Shown here: one piece after another, positions 8,048-14,445 of the stretch
Numbering within the stretch: the first letter of the stretch is position 1
Layout: every line of letters begins with the position of its first letter
NCBI GenBank assembly: GCA_947484245.1
Contig: CANKOT010000043.1
Span: 1 to 17,941 of the forward strand
Length of the DNA: 17,941 nt
Reading direction: 5' to 3'
Source of the DNA: Comamonadaceae bacterium
Lineage (GTDB): Bacteria; Pseudomonadota; Gammaproteobacteria; Burkholderiales; Burkholderiaceae
Notes under the pieces: generated by a model
What the model saw: only the letters and a program-made list of their open reading frames with translations
The model's database searches: none
Told to the model about the DNA's origin: nothing
Position numbers and translations under genes: made by a program

Positions 8048-8076
8048 TTGACACCAATTAGCCATTTAAGTTTAGT
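8048..8076 (+). promoter_or_regulatory. Candidate sigma70 promoter for the DUF1800-DUF1501 unit
   Basis: TTGACA (8048-8053, perfect -35) is followed after 17 bases by TTTAGT (8071-8076, four of six -10 positions). This would give a leader of about 45 bases before the ATG at 8128. Position, spacing and the perfect -35 box support it. Confidence 0.5.
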
Positions 8077-8127
8077 AACATCAAATCCAAAATCTGTTGT
8101 ATCTATCCAAATTTGAACAGGGACGCG

Positions 8128-9816
8128 ATGATGATCGAAACAACACAAGTTGAAACATCAGACAGCAATCTGCTTGCGCTGACTGTTCTGGCCAGTGCCT
8201 CTGCGCTCTCAGCATGTGGGGGTGGCACTGGCGCCGCTACAAACACGGCCTTAAATTCTCTAAGCCCCGCAGAGCTCAATGCCAAATTAACAGACGCTTC
8301 TCGTTTTCTTCGTCAAGCCACATGGGGCGGAACTCTGGCAGAAATTCGAGACTTGGCATCTACAGGTTTACAAAACTGGATCAATGGCCAAGCCGCTACG
8401 CCCACCAGTCTGAGCATGACACGTTGGCTCATTAACAAGGGATTTAACGACGCTGCGGTGAGCACCAATGTGAATGGCGACGGGGGCTGGTCTCAAGCCA
8501 TGTGGGGCAAATTGTTTGGGGCCACCGATCCCTTGCGCCAACGCGCAACGTTTGCCTTGTCTGAGCTTTTTGTTGTATCGTATTTAGGTCTGCCCATAAA
8601 CTGGCGCAACTTTGCACTGGCCAATTATTGGGACGTTCTTGAAAAAAATGCATTGGGCAACTATCGCGATTTGTTAGAGGGTGTCACCTTGTCCTCGGCC
8701 ATGGGTACGTATCTCAACATGAAGGGCAACCAAAAATTCAATGCCACCACGGGCAGAGCGCCCGATGAAAACTACTCGCGAGAAGTGATGCAGTTGTTCA
8801 CCATTGGCCTTTATGAACTCAACTCGGACGGAACCCAAAAATTGGATTCACTGGGCAAGCCCATTGAAACGTACGACAACAACGATGTGCTGGGCTTGGC
8901 CCGCGTTTTTACAGGCTGGGACAATGCCACCGGCACAGACCCACAAGCTGAATTGGCAGCGACCGCCTACCGACATGGCCTGCCGATGAGCTTGAATGCC
9001 AGTCTTCACAGCCCCGAAGAAAAAAGATTTTTAGACGTGGTGATTCCTGCTGGCACAGATGGCATTAAAAGTCTCAAGACAGCGCTGGACGCCCTTTTTA
9101 ATCACAACAACACTGCGCCGTTTGTGGTCAAACAATTGATTCAGCGCTTGGTCACCAGTAACCCCTCGCCCGCCTATGTGGGCAGAGTTGTGAAGGTTTT
9201 TGAAAACAATGGCAAAAACATTCGAGGCGATTTGAAAGCTGTGTGGTCGGCCATCTTGACGGATGCGGAAGCCAGGCAAACCAATCCTGCCCCAAGCTTT
9301 GGCAAGCTCACAGAACCTGTTGTGCGTCTTTTGCAATGGGGCCACACCTTCAACGCCACATCCTCTGATGGTGCTTGGACTTTGGGTAATACAGACACCG
9401 ACACCACGCTAGGACAAATGCCGCTGCGTGCGCCCAGCGTGTTTAATTTTTTCAGGCCCGGGTACATGCCGCCACAAACACAATTGGCCGCGCAAAATTT
9501 GCTGGCACCTGAGTTTCAAATTTTGACAGAACCCACCGTGGTGAGCTATATCAACTACATGGCGGTCACCGTGAACAATGCGCGCAATGTCAAAGCAGAT
9601 TACAGCTATGAAAAAACCTTGGCAGCAGACCCGGTCAGTTTGGTGGCACATCTCAACCTGTGCCTTGCTGCTGGCAATGTGTCTGACGCCAATCTGAGCC
9701 TCATTTCTTCAGCCGTCGGCAGCATTTCGGCCGCTACAGATGTAGGTGTTCTCAATCGCATTTACGCTGCCATTCTGATGCTCATGAGCAGCCCAGACTA
9801 CCTCATTCAAAGGTGA
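8128..9816 (+). CDS. DUF1800 family protein, probably exported
   Basis: 562 residues from ATG 8128 (ATG 8131 is equally possible; AGGGA at 8119-8123 serves both, with 4- and 7-base spacing). The family signature is clear: ASRFLRQATWGG near residue 57, RQRATFALSELFVVS (137-151), ENYSREVMQLFTIGLYEL (214-231) and RAPSVFNFFRPGYMPP near the C-terminal third. The N-terminus has a hydrophobic run ending in a lipobox-like LSAC (Cys30) then GGG, suggesting a lipoprotein. The stretch before it lacks basic residues, which is unusual for a signal peptide. The biochemical function of DUF1800 is unknown. It almost always travels with a DUF1501 gene, as here, four bases downstream. Confidence 0.9.
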   Translation: MMIETTQVETSDSNLLALTVLASASALSACGGGTGAATNTALNSLSPAELNAKLTDASRFLRQATWGGTLAEIRDLASTGLQNWINGQAATPTSLSMTRWLINKGFNDAAVSTNVNGDGGWSQAMWGKLFGATDPLRQRATFALSELFVVSYLGLPINWRNFALANYWDVLEKNALGNYRDLLEGVTLSSAMGTYLNMKGNQKFNATTGRAPDENYSREVMQLFTIGLYELNSDGTQKLDSLGKPIETYDNNDVLGLARVFTGWDNATGTDPQAELAATAYRHGLPMSLNASLHSPEEKRFLDVVIPAGTDGIKSLKTALDALFNHNNTAPFVVKQLIQRLVTSNPSPAYVGRVVKVFENNGKNIRGDLKAVWSAILTDAEARQTNPAPSFGKLTEPVVRLLQWGHTFNATSSDGAWTLGNTDTDTTLGQMPLRAPSVFNFFRPGYMPPQTQLAAQNLLAPEFQILTEPTVVSYINYMAVTVNNARNVKADYSYEKTLAADPVSLVAHLNLCLAAGNVSDANLSLISSAVGSISAATDVGVLNRIYAAILMLMSSPDYLIQR

Positions 9817-9820
9817 ATTT

Positions 9821-11257
9821 ATGCGCCACTCTGCTGACAATCCGCAACACTGGAACCGCCGGTCTATATTAAAAAGCAGCGCGGTTATTGCGCTGCAAAG
9901 ATTGGGTATGCCCATGGCCAGCAGCCTGGGGCTGATGGCCAATGCGGCAGCCCAATCGGCCAACGATTACAAGGCGTTGGTGTGTGTGTTTTTATTTGGT
10001 GCCAACGACCACTACAACACCGTCATTCCCTACGACCTCAGCACCCACAGCACCTACTTCAACATCCGCAAAGGCACCATCACGGCTGGGAGCATTTACG
10101 ATGGCATTGCCATCCCGCGCGATGCACTGGCCGCTACCGCATTGAGCACGCCATTAAGTGGTGGCCGACAAATGGCCCTCAATCCAGAAATGTCTGCATT
10201 GAAGTCTGTCTTTGAAAACAAGCGGGCCTCTGTCTTGATGAACATCGGCCCCTTGCTTGTACCCACTTCACTGGCCCAATACAACAACAAGTCGGTACCC
10301 TTGCCACCCAAGCTGTTTTCGCACAATGATCAGCAGGCTTATTGGCAATCTTCTTATCAAGCAGAAGGTGCTGCCACGGGCTGGGGCGGACGCGCTGCCG
10401 ATCTTCTTATGAGCGGCAACTCGCGCTCTGCTTTAACCTGTATATCGGTCAATGGCAATGCCCTGTTTTTGTCTGGCCAAAATGCAATTTCGTACCAAAT
10501 GAGCAGCTCGGGCGCCACCACCGTCAATGCCATTAGGAGCAAATCTTTGTTTGGCTCTGCAACATGTGCCAATGCGCTGCAAACATTGATCACTCAATCA
10601 AGTGCCATTCCAATGGCCAACGATTATTCAACGGTTACCAAACGTGCACTGGACACCTACGATGGTATTTTTTCGGCCATCGGCACCACGGCATCCACCA
10701 CTGTCAATTCATTGTTTCCCACATCTGCAACCAACTCTCTTTCAGCGCAGCTCAAAATGGTGGCCAGACTGATAGAGCAGCAGTCTGTATTGGGTATTAA
10801 GCGGCAGGTCTTTATGGTGGGAATGGGAGGTTTCGATCTGCACGATTTTTTACCAACGCAACATCCTGCCTTGCTTCAAAAATTGAGTTCCGCCATGAAG
10901 GAGTTTGACGATGCCATGATTTCCTTGGGTAAAAGCAATCAGGTGACTTCATTCACGGCATCAGACTTTGGCCGAACACTGGCCTCCAACGGCGATGGCT
11001 CGGACCATGGCTGGGGTAGCCACCATTTTGTGATGGGCGGCGCGGTCAATGGGGGTCGATATTTTGGCATTGCGCCAGAAATTGGATTGACCCACACCCA
11101 ACAAGTTGGCAGTGGCAGGCTATTGCCTTCTACCGCCATTGAACAGCTTGGGGCAGAACTGGCAACGTGGTTTGGTGTGAGTTCTACCGACGTCAAAACA
11201 GTATTGCCCAACGCCAGCAAATTCGACCTGAACAAGTTGGGGCTGTTTAAATCTTAA
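9821..11257 (+). CDS. DUF1501 family protein with twin-arginine signal
   Basis: 478 residues. The N-terminus carries a twin-arginine motif NRRSILK (12-18), a hydrophobic stretch and an AAAQ cleavage-like site near 42-45, so export by Tat in folded form is likely. The core resembles the alkaline phosphatase/sulfatase-like superfamily: VCVFLFGANDHYNTVIP (54-70) at the first metal-site position, VGMGGFDLHDF, TASDFGRTLASNGDG (about 379-393) and GSDHGWGSHHFVMGG (393-407). Tat export would fit a metal-loaded enzyme. The reaction is unknown. The ribosome site AAGGTG overlaps the DUF1800 stop, so translation is probably coupled. The stop codon abuts a minus-strand remnant. Confidence 0.9.
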   Translation: MRHSADNPQHWNRRSILKSSAVIALQRLGMPMASSLGLMANAAAQSANDYKALVCVFLFGANDHYNTVIPYDLSTHSTYFNIRKGTITAGSIYDGIAIPRDALAATALSTPLSGGRQMALNPEMSALKSVFENKRASVLMNIGPLLVPTSLAQYNNKSVPLPPKLFSHNDQQAYWQSSYQAEGAATGWGGRAADLLMSGNSRSALTCISVNGNALFLSGQNAISYQMSSSGATTVNAIRSKSLFGSATCANALQTLITQSSAIPMANDYSTVTKRALDTYDGIFSAIGTTASTTVNSLFPTSATNSLSAQLKMVARLIEQQSVLGIKRQVFMVGMGGFDLHDFLPTQHPALLQKLSSAMKEFDDAMISLGKSNQVTSFTASDFGRTLASNGDGSDHGWGSHHFVMGGAVNGGRYFGIAPEIGLTHTQQVGSGRLLPSTAIEQLGAELATWFGVSSTDVKTVLPNASKFDLNKLGLFKS

Positions 11258-11438
11258 GCCTCAGCTAAAACTTTGACTTGACCCATCAGTTTTTCAAAGT
11301 GCGCTAAGTCTGGCGTGGGGTGGCCCGGTATTTTGGCTAAGTCGTCATAATGACAAAGCCGTAAGATTTCGGCGTAAAAAGCCAATTTTCAAAATCACCT
11401 ATTTGCTTTTCGTTAAATGCCCCGTCCTGAAGCTTGAA
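11254..11438 (-). pseudogene. Frameshifted coding remnant of unknown family
   Basis: Reading the minus strand, one frame is open from 11438 with FKLQDGAFNEKQIGDFENW. Adding one base in the A/T homopolymer at 11376-11380 joins it to AEILRLCHYDDLAKIPGHP and then DLAHFEKLMGQVKVLAEA ending at a stop at 11254-11256. The two halves read as one natural protein C-terminus, about 60 residues. I do not recognise the family. It may be a decayed 3' end of a gene, or chance. A TAG at 11439-11441 closes it upstream. Confidence 0.35.
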
Positions 11439-11451
11439 CTAGGGCCGAGTC

Positions 11452-11479
11452 CAGAGTTCAAATCTTGGTGGGCCCACCA
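11452..11479 (+). other. tRNA 3'-end-like fragment (possible integration-site remnant)
   Basis: CAGAG-TTCAAAT-CTTGG reads as a T arm with a canonical seven-base loop. It is followed by TGGGCCC, a discriminator A and an encoded CCA. The T stem has one mismatch and one G-T pair, and no D arm or anticodon arm is found upstream, so it is not a working tRNA. It is followed six bases later by a terminator, as real tRNA genes often are. TTGGTGGGCCCACCAA (11465-11480) is also a perfect 16-base palindrome, so an operator-like site is the alternative. Confidence 0.4.
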
Positions 11480-11484
11480 AATTG

Positions 11485-11520
11485 AAAGCCACTGATTTTT
11501 TAGTCAGTGGCTTTTTGCTT
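11485..11520 (+). terminator. Strong rho-independent terminator
   Basis: AAAGCCACTGA (11485-11495) pairs perfectly with TCAGTGGCTTT (11504-11514) over 11 base pairs with an eight-base loop. TTTTTGCTTTT follows on the plus strand. It can end transcription from the DUF1500-series unit upstream (DUF1800-DUF1501) or from a lost tRNA gene whose 3' end lies just before it. Confidence 0.8.
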
Positions 11521-11636
11521 TTAAATATTACGCAGATTTTGATGAGTGAAACTGCTCGGAATCGCATGAGTCAATAATTTGCCCATTCAAAGCAGACGAA
11601 TACAACATCAACTTGAAACCGTTTAAACTTTTAAAC

Positions 11637-11699
11637 CAATGAGCCAATCTCTCCTTTAAGAAACTAGCTCATCTGTCTTAAACCATTTGAAGACGGAAA
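11637..11699 (+). repeat. 63-bp direct repeat, copy 1
   Basis: Matches 14115-14177 at 57 of 63 positions without gaps, same orientation. The best-conserved blocks are AGCCAATCTCTCCTTTAA and AAACCATTTGAAGACGGAAA. Within copy 1, GTCTT and AAGAC can pair around a ten-base loop. The two copies bracket about 2.4 kb carrying the RcnB-like gene and the IS and att remnants. Confidence 0.85.
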
Positions 11700-11859
11700 A
11701 TCTCTGACAGTTTGAGCATCTCAACTGAATGCACTTCGTACACCACCATGGGTTTAACCACGGTGGGGTCTGATGGCTCTGCGTTTATTCAGCAAGGGGA
11801 TTTTAGCTCAGACGGTAGCATCACCCGGACACGAACTTGCACCCAATAAGCACCAAGGC

Positions 11860-12927
11860 TTAGCTTAGCTTGCCTAAGTTGATGACCGCATCGGCCACCT
11901 TGCCGGTGTCGCGCTCCAACGCAAATATGTCGCCGCCCACTCTCACGAAAGTGTAGCCAGGGTCAAAGTTCAGTTTCTCGATCAGCTTAGGTTCGATGGG
12001 GTATGTTTTGGTGCCTTGAGGCAGTTTTTCGCCAAATTTCCAAGCCACCTTGAAGCTAGCTTCGCAAGCATCATTGCGCCAATTCATGCCTTCAGGACAT
12101 TTGCCAGGGGACAAGGTTTCCATGAAAAATGAGCGTACAAATTGGCGCCTGATTTTTCCAAAGTAATTGATAACTGGGGTTCCAAACTCAGGGGGAAAAA
12201 CAAACATGGGCTCAGTGGGCAAGGGGAACTTGCGCGACATATCCTCTTCAGGCTGCTTGACGCCACCCATGTTGATGTTGATGTTGGGCGCGGGCATGGC
12301 AGCAGTTGGACTCGCCATCGCAACCACTGTAGCAGCAGGCGCACCTGCGACTGGCCCATCCGTCGGAGATTTCGGCCCAGGACCCGCCATAGTGGTTTTG
12401 GCGGGTGGCGCTTCTTCCCGACCTTTTGCTGGACCTTGAACTTCAGGGCGATAGCGCCGACTCACTGCGGCATGGTCACTGCCCAATTTTTTTTCGACGA
12501 TAGCGTCAATGACTGCGCCCAATGCCACGCTGTCTGAAGTGCCCAACAAGGATGCCTTGCTGGAAATCAAAATGGACATTTGCATGAGTGAGCAGCTGCC
12601 GCCATTCTTTTGGAGCCATTCAATGGCTTTGTTTTGACGTTCGAGAGGATCATGAATCAGCAAAGCAACTTGCCTAAACTCTGCAATGACGCAAGAACTG
12701 GCCGGCGCTTCAGCAGCGACTGGCTGGGCAGGCCTCGCTCTGGCTTGCGCGTGCGCAGTGTTGGCTGTCAACAAACTGATGCCACAAACCAAGAAAAACT
12801 GATATTGATGAACGCTCAAGTGTTTAACTTTCATTGCAAATGGACAGGACCCAAATATTGAGCCACGACTTTTAATCGACAGAAATACCGTTGCCAGTAA
12901 AGCAAGTATGGCGAGTATGTTTTCCAT
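11860..12927 (-). CDS. Exported protein with RcnB-like C-terminal domain, function unknown
   Basis: 355 residues from ATG 12927, which has an AGAGG ribosome site seven bases upstream. An internal ATG at 12834 (residue 32) begins a classical signal peptide ending in AHAQ near residue 60, so the true start could be there, though no ribosome site precedes it. Residues about 75-145 form a helical region with two cysteines. Residues about 160-225 are a Pro/Ala/Gly linker ending in NININMGG. The last 62 residues (294-355) contain GEKLPQGTKTYPI and PGYTFVRVGGDIFALERDTG, resembling the C-terminal module of RcnB-type periplasmic proteins. The rest I do not recognise. The inverted repeat of an IS lies 32 bases before the start and may have replaced the native promoter. 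Confidence 0.7.
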   Translation of the reverse strand: MENILAILALLATVFLSIKSRGSIFGSCPFAMKVKHLSVHQYQFFLVCGISLLTANTAHAQARARPAQPVAAEAPASSCVIAEFRQVALLIHDPLERQNKAIEWLQKNGGSCSLMQMSILISSKASLLGTSDSVALGAVIDAIVEKKLGSDHAAVSRRYRPEVQGPAKGREEAPPAKTTMAGPGPKSPTDGPVAGAPAATVVAMASPTAAMPAPNININMGGVKQPEEDMSRKFPLPTEPMFVFPPEFGTPVINYFGKIRRQFVRSFFMETLSPGKCPEGMNWRNDACEASFKVAWKFGEKLPQGTKTYPIEPKLIEKLNFDPGYTFVRVGGDIFALERDTGKVADAVINLGKLS

Positions 12928-12958
12928 TGAACTACCTCTTAGTTTTATTGCATTTTTT

Positions 12959-12976
12959 CACCAGTGTCCGGTTAAA
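12959..12976 (-). repeat. Terminal inverted repeat of an IS4-type element
   Basis: CACCAGTGTCCGGTTAAA overlaps the transposase stop codon and reads like the ends of IS4-family elements (TTTAACCGGACAC type). The matching other end was not found in the expected orientation, so only one end of the element survives. Confidence 0.5.
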
Positions 12977-13204
12977 AATTGAATAAATTCAACTGGTTAC
13001 CGTTGTCAGCATTATCGATTGAGTTTCGATCGTGCTGCAAGGCGCTAGAAACCTCGGTTTTCTCGAATATCGAGACCGATAAGATCTGTAACAAAGTGTA
13101 GAGCGAGGCGTTCAATTGAAGTTCTTTCTTAACAATGGCGATGAGCACGTAGGTGGACACGGCGCACCAGATTTGCGTCTTGACCGCGTTCTCGCTGTTG
13201 CCCG
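12972..13204 (-). pseudogene. IS4-type transposase, C-terminal remnant
   Basis: The last roughly 77 residues of a DDE transposase of the IS4 superfamily: GNSENAVKTQIWCAVSTYV, then LIAIVKKELQLNASLYTLLQ, ILSVSIFEKTEVSSAL and a terminal NQLNLFNF, all typical of the family C-terminus (SENAVKTQIWIAV / LYTLLQILSVTLFEK / NQLNLF). The N-terminal and catalytic DDE parts are missing. Upstream of about 13204 the sequence belongs to a different, broken gene in another frame. It cannot encode an active transposase. Confidence 0.8.
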
Positions 13205-13437
13205 GTATTCTTTGGTATGAACCCAACTCTATCGGCATAGCCTGAGAGAAAGTAACTTCCGCATTTACAGCGGCGAAGTCCGCCATCAGACTGAGATAAA
13301 GAGTTTTCAGTTGCGCCGTCTGTCCAGTGCTCACTAGCCATGAAGTTGATTGAAGCAAAAGCAGTCGTTGAATATAAAGCGCCGCAGCAGGGAGCCTTGA
13401 TGATGTTAGTTCCTGCTATGCGTGTCATGAAATGCAA
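13205..13437 (-). pseudogene. Truncated small zinc-ribbon-like protein gene
   Basis: From an ATG at 13437 or 13428 the frame reads MTRIAGTNIIKAPCCGALYS, then TTAFASINFMASEHWTDG, and later GLRRCKCGSYFLSGYADRV. Paired cysteines (PCC and CKCG) suggest a small zinc ribbon. It resembles small conserved hypothetical proteins with a SINFMASEYWTDG-type core, though I know no function for them. Around 13205 the natural-looking sequence ends and the reading frame runs on into the IS4 remnant in the wrong frame. The C-terminus is therefore lost or replaced. No clear ribosome site is visible. Confidence 0.5.
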
Positions 13438-13582
13438 AGTTAAGTTAGTTGCATGTCACATTGTTACCAAACACATTGCAATTAGTTATTCGCCCATTGG
13501 GACTGGTTATTATGAAGTTCTGAAACGAAGGCTGTGTTGGCGCAACAGGGGGGAGTCCTAACGCAGATCTACCGCCCCCGAA

Positions 13583-13591
13583 ATGTCGGTA
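13583..13591 (-). repeat. Inverted partial copy of the 12-bp repeat
   Basis: ATGTCGGTA is the reverse complement of TACCGACAT, the last nine bases of the tandem repeat unit at 13764-13787. Confidence 0.4.
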
Positions 13592-13620
13592 TGTCCTGAA
13601 ACAAGATGATACCGATTGAA

Positions 13621-13659
13621 ACTGATAAAAATAAAAAACCCAATTAAAACAGTGGGTTT
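13621..13659 (-). terminator. Rho-independent terminator (minus strand)
   Basis: On the minus strand AAACCCA pairs with TGGGTTT (seven base pairs, ten-base loop) and is followed by TTTATTTTTATC. It lies about 30 bases downstream of the tRNA-3'-like fragment at 13692-13713, the order expected for a tRNA gene and its terminator. Confidence 0.65.
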
Positions 13660-13691
13660 GAGGCGGTGTGAGACGGGCTGAAGTGCTACTC

Positions 13692-13713
13692 TGGTGCTCC
13701 GACAGGAATCGAA
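13692..13713 (-). other. tRNA 3'-end-like attachment core
   Basis: The minus strand reads TTCGATT (T loop), CCTGT, CGGAGCA, CCA: the T loop, T-stem 3' strand, acceptor strand and CCA of a tRNA, one base short of the canonical count. The sequence before the T loop is AT-rich and not tRNA-like, so only the 3' end is present. This is the form left by a tyrosine-recombinase island that used a tRNA 3' end. Confidence 0.5.
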
Positions 13714-13763
13714 AATTGTCTTGAAAGCCAATAAATATAAGGACTTTTAATTTTTATAAATTA

Positions 13764-13787
13764 AAGTACCGACATAAGTACCGACAT
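13764..13787 (+). repeat. Tandem 12-bp repeat, possible integrase arm sites
   Basis: AAGTACCGACAT occurs twice in direct succession. The inner nine bases recur in inverted orientation at 13583-13591 (ATGTCGGTA). The three copies flank the tRNA-3'-like core at 13692-13713, a layout typical of recombinase arm-type sites. No integrase gene remains in the window. Confidence 0.6.
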
Positions 13788-14114
13788 TTAGTAGTCTCAT
13801 GCCGTTTTATTGAGCTTTGGGGCAACTTGGTGAGTTTGCGAATGCCTAGTCATCCAACCCATTTTAAGTTGTATCGCCCCCTGCCCCTTTCAATTTCCCG
13901 TCCACCGAGACCCCACCCACCCCGTACCCCCACTTATTGGCCTTGGGACTCCCGTCAGCCTTTGCATAATAATTTGCTCAAACGGGCAGCCTGCGCATGG
14001 CCCCCCTTCCTTTTTGACATGCATTGGGCTGGAGTATGTATAAATTTTGTGAAAAGCCGCATGAATTCATTATGTAACTAATGGTAAAAAGATTACCGCT
14101 GATTTGTGAAACTT
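13788..14114. other. Intergenic stretch with a C-rich tract
   Basis: No gene is supported. An 84-codon reading at 13827-14081 is rich in Pro and Arg because of the C-rich tract and has no ribosome site. The C-rich tract at 13908-13933 resembles one at 7824-7842. Confidence 0.6.
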
Positions 14115-14177
14115 CAATAAGCCAATCTCTCCTTTAAAAAATTAACCCATCTGTCTCAAACCATTTGAAGACGGAAA
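14115..14177 (+). repeat. 63-bp direct repeat, copy 2
   Basis: Matches 11637-11699 at 57 of 63 positions without gaps. It lies about 90 bases before the RNase PH remnant. The high identity of copies 2.5 kb apart, outside any gene, suggests a mobile or recombination-derived sequence. Confidence 0.85.
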
Positions 14178-14268
14178 GCAAAATTGCCGCTGCTACTTCT
14201 CAGACTTCGGAGCCTGTTTGGCTTTGTCATAATGTCCGCGCTGCGCCCACACCAACACTTAGCCCCAA

Positions 14269-14431
14269 ATTGTGGAAGTACAGGGCACGGACGAAGTTCA
14301 GCCGCTGCGAGTTGGATACGCTGCTGGCGCTGGCCGAATGGGGCTACCGCAGCCTGGTTGCCCTTCAAAAGCAATCACTATTAAATAGCAATAAACCTAA
14401 ATTGGGCAAAGGCTGTAACTCAATTTTGTAA
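14269..14431 (+). pseudogene. rph: Ribonuclease PH, decayed C-terminal fragment
   Basis: One frame reads VEVQGTDE (from 14272), matching the FVEVQGTxE block of RNase PH. After a frame change near 14295 the sequence reads FSRCELDTLLALAEWG, then YRSLVALQKQSLL, matching the family's F-S-R-x-E-L-D-x-LLALAE-x-G C-terminal helix and its LVxLQK end. Some bases of the loop between them are lost, and no N-terminal RNase PH sequence lies upstream. This is a broken fragment, presumably a duplicated or transported piece. The functional rph should be elsewhere. No product is expected. Confidence 0.65.
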
Positions 14432-14445
14432 CCCGCATAACTTCG

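Larger units (their letters stand above)
7720..8127. other. Intergenic region with C-rich tract, palindrome and promoter
   Basis: No convincing gene is present. It holds a 14-base copy (7726-7739) of a sequence that recurs at 13691, a C-rich stretch (7824-7848) related to one at 13908, a 22-base palindrome (7917-7938) and a candidate promoter (8048-8076). No hairpin with a U-run follows plsC, so how plsC transcription ends is not visible. Confidence 0.7.
11258..11859. other. Gene-poor scar region after the DUF1501 gene
   Basis: It holds the frameshifted remnant (minus strand), the tRNA-3'-like palindrome and terminator (11452-11520), the first 63-base direct repeat copy (11637-11699) and an imperfect palindrome around 11745-11767 (CCACCATGG / CCACGGTGG). 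A short plus-strand reading from ATG 11749 to the stop at 11847 (33 codons) has no ribosome site and is not called. Confidence 0.6.

Noticed and set aside
11797..11830. GATTTTAGCTCAGACGGTAG resembles the 5' part and D arm of a tRNA
   Set aside because: The D stem does not close (GCTC against GCAT), no anticodon or T arm follows, and the stretch also reads as open coding sequence. Chance similarity is likely.
11826..11833. CCGGACAC as a possible second end of the IS4 element
   Set aside because: Only eight bases match and the orientation is wrong for the partner of the end at 12959-12976.
13340..13561. 73-codon plus-strand reading frame
   Set aside because: Mostly antisense to the zinc-ribbon remnant; no ribosome site.
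13827..14081. 84-codon plus-strand reading frame
   Set aside because: Pro/Arg/His-rich product of a C-rich tract, no ribosome site, no recognisable domain.
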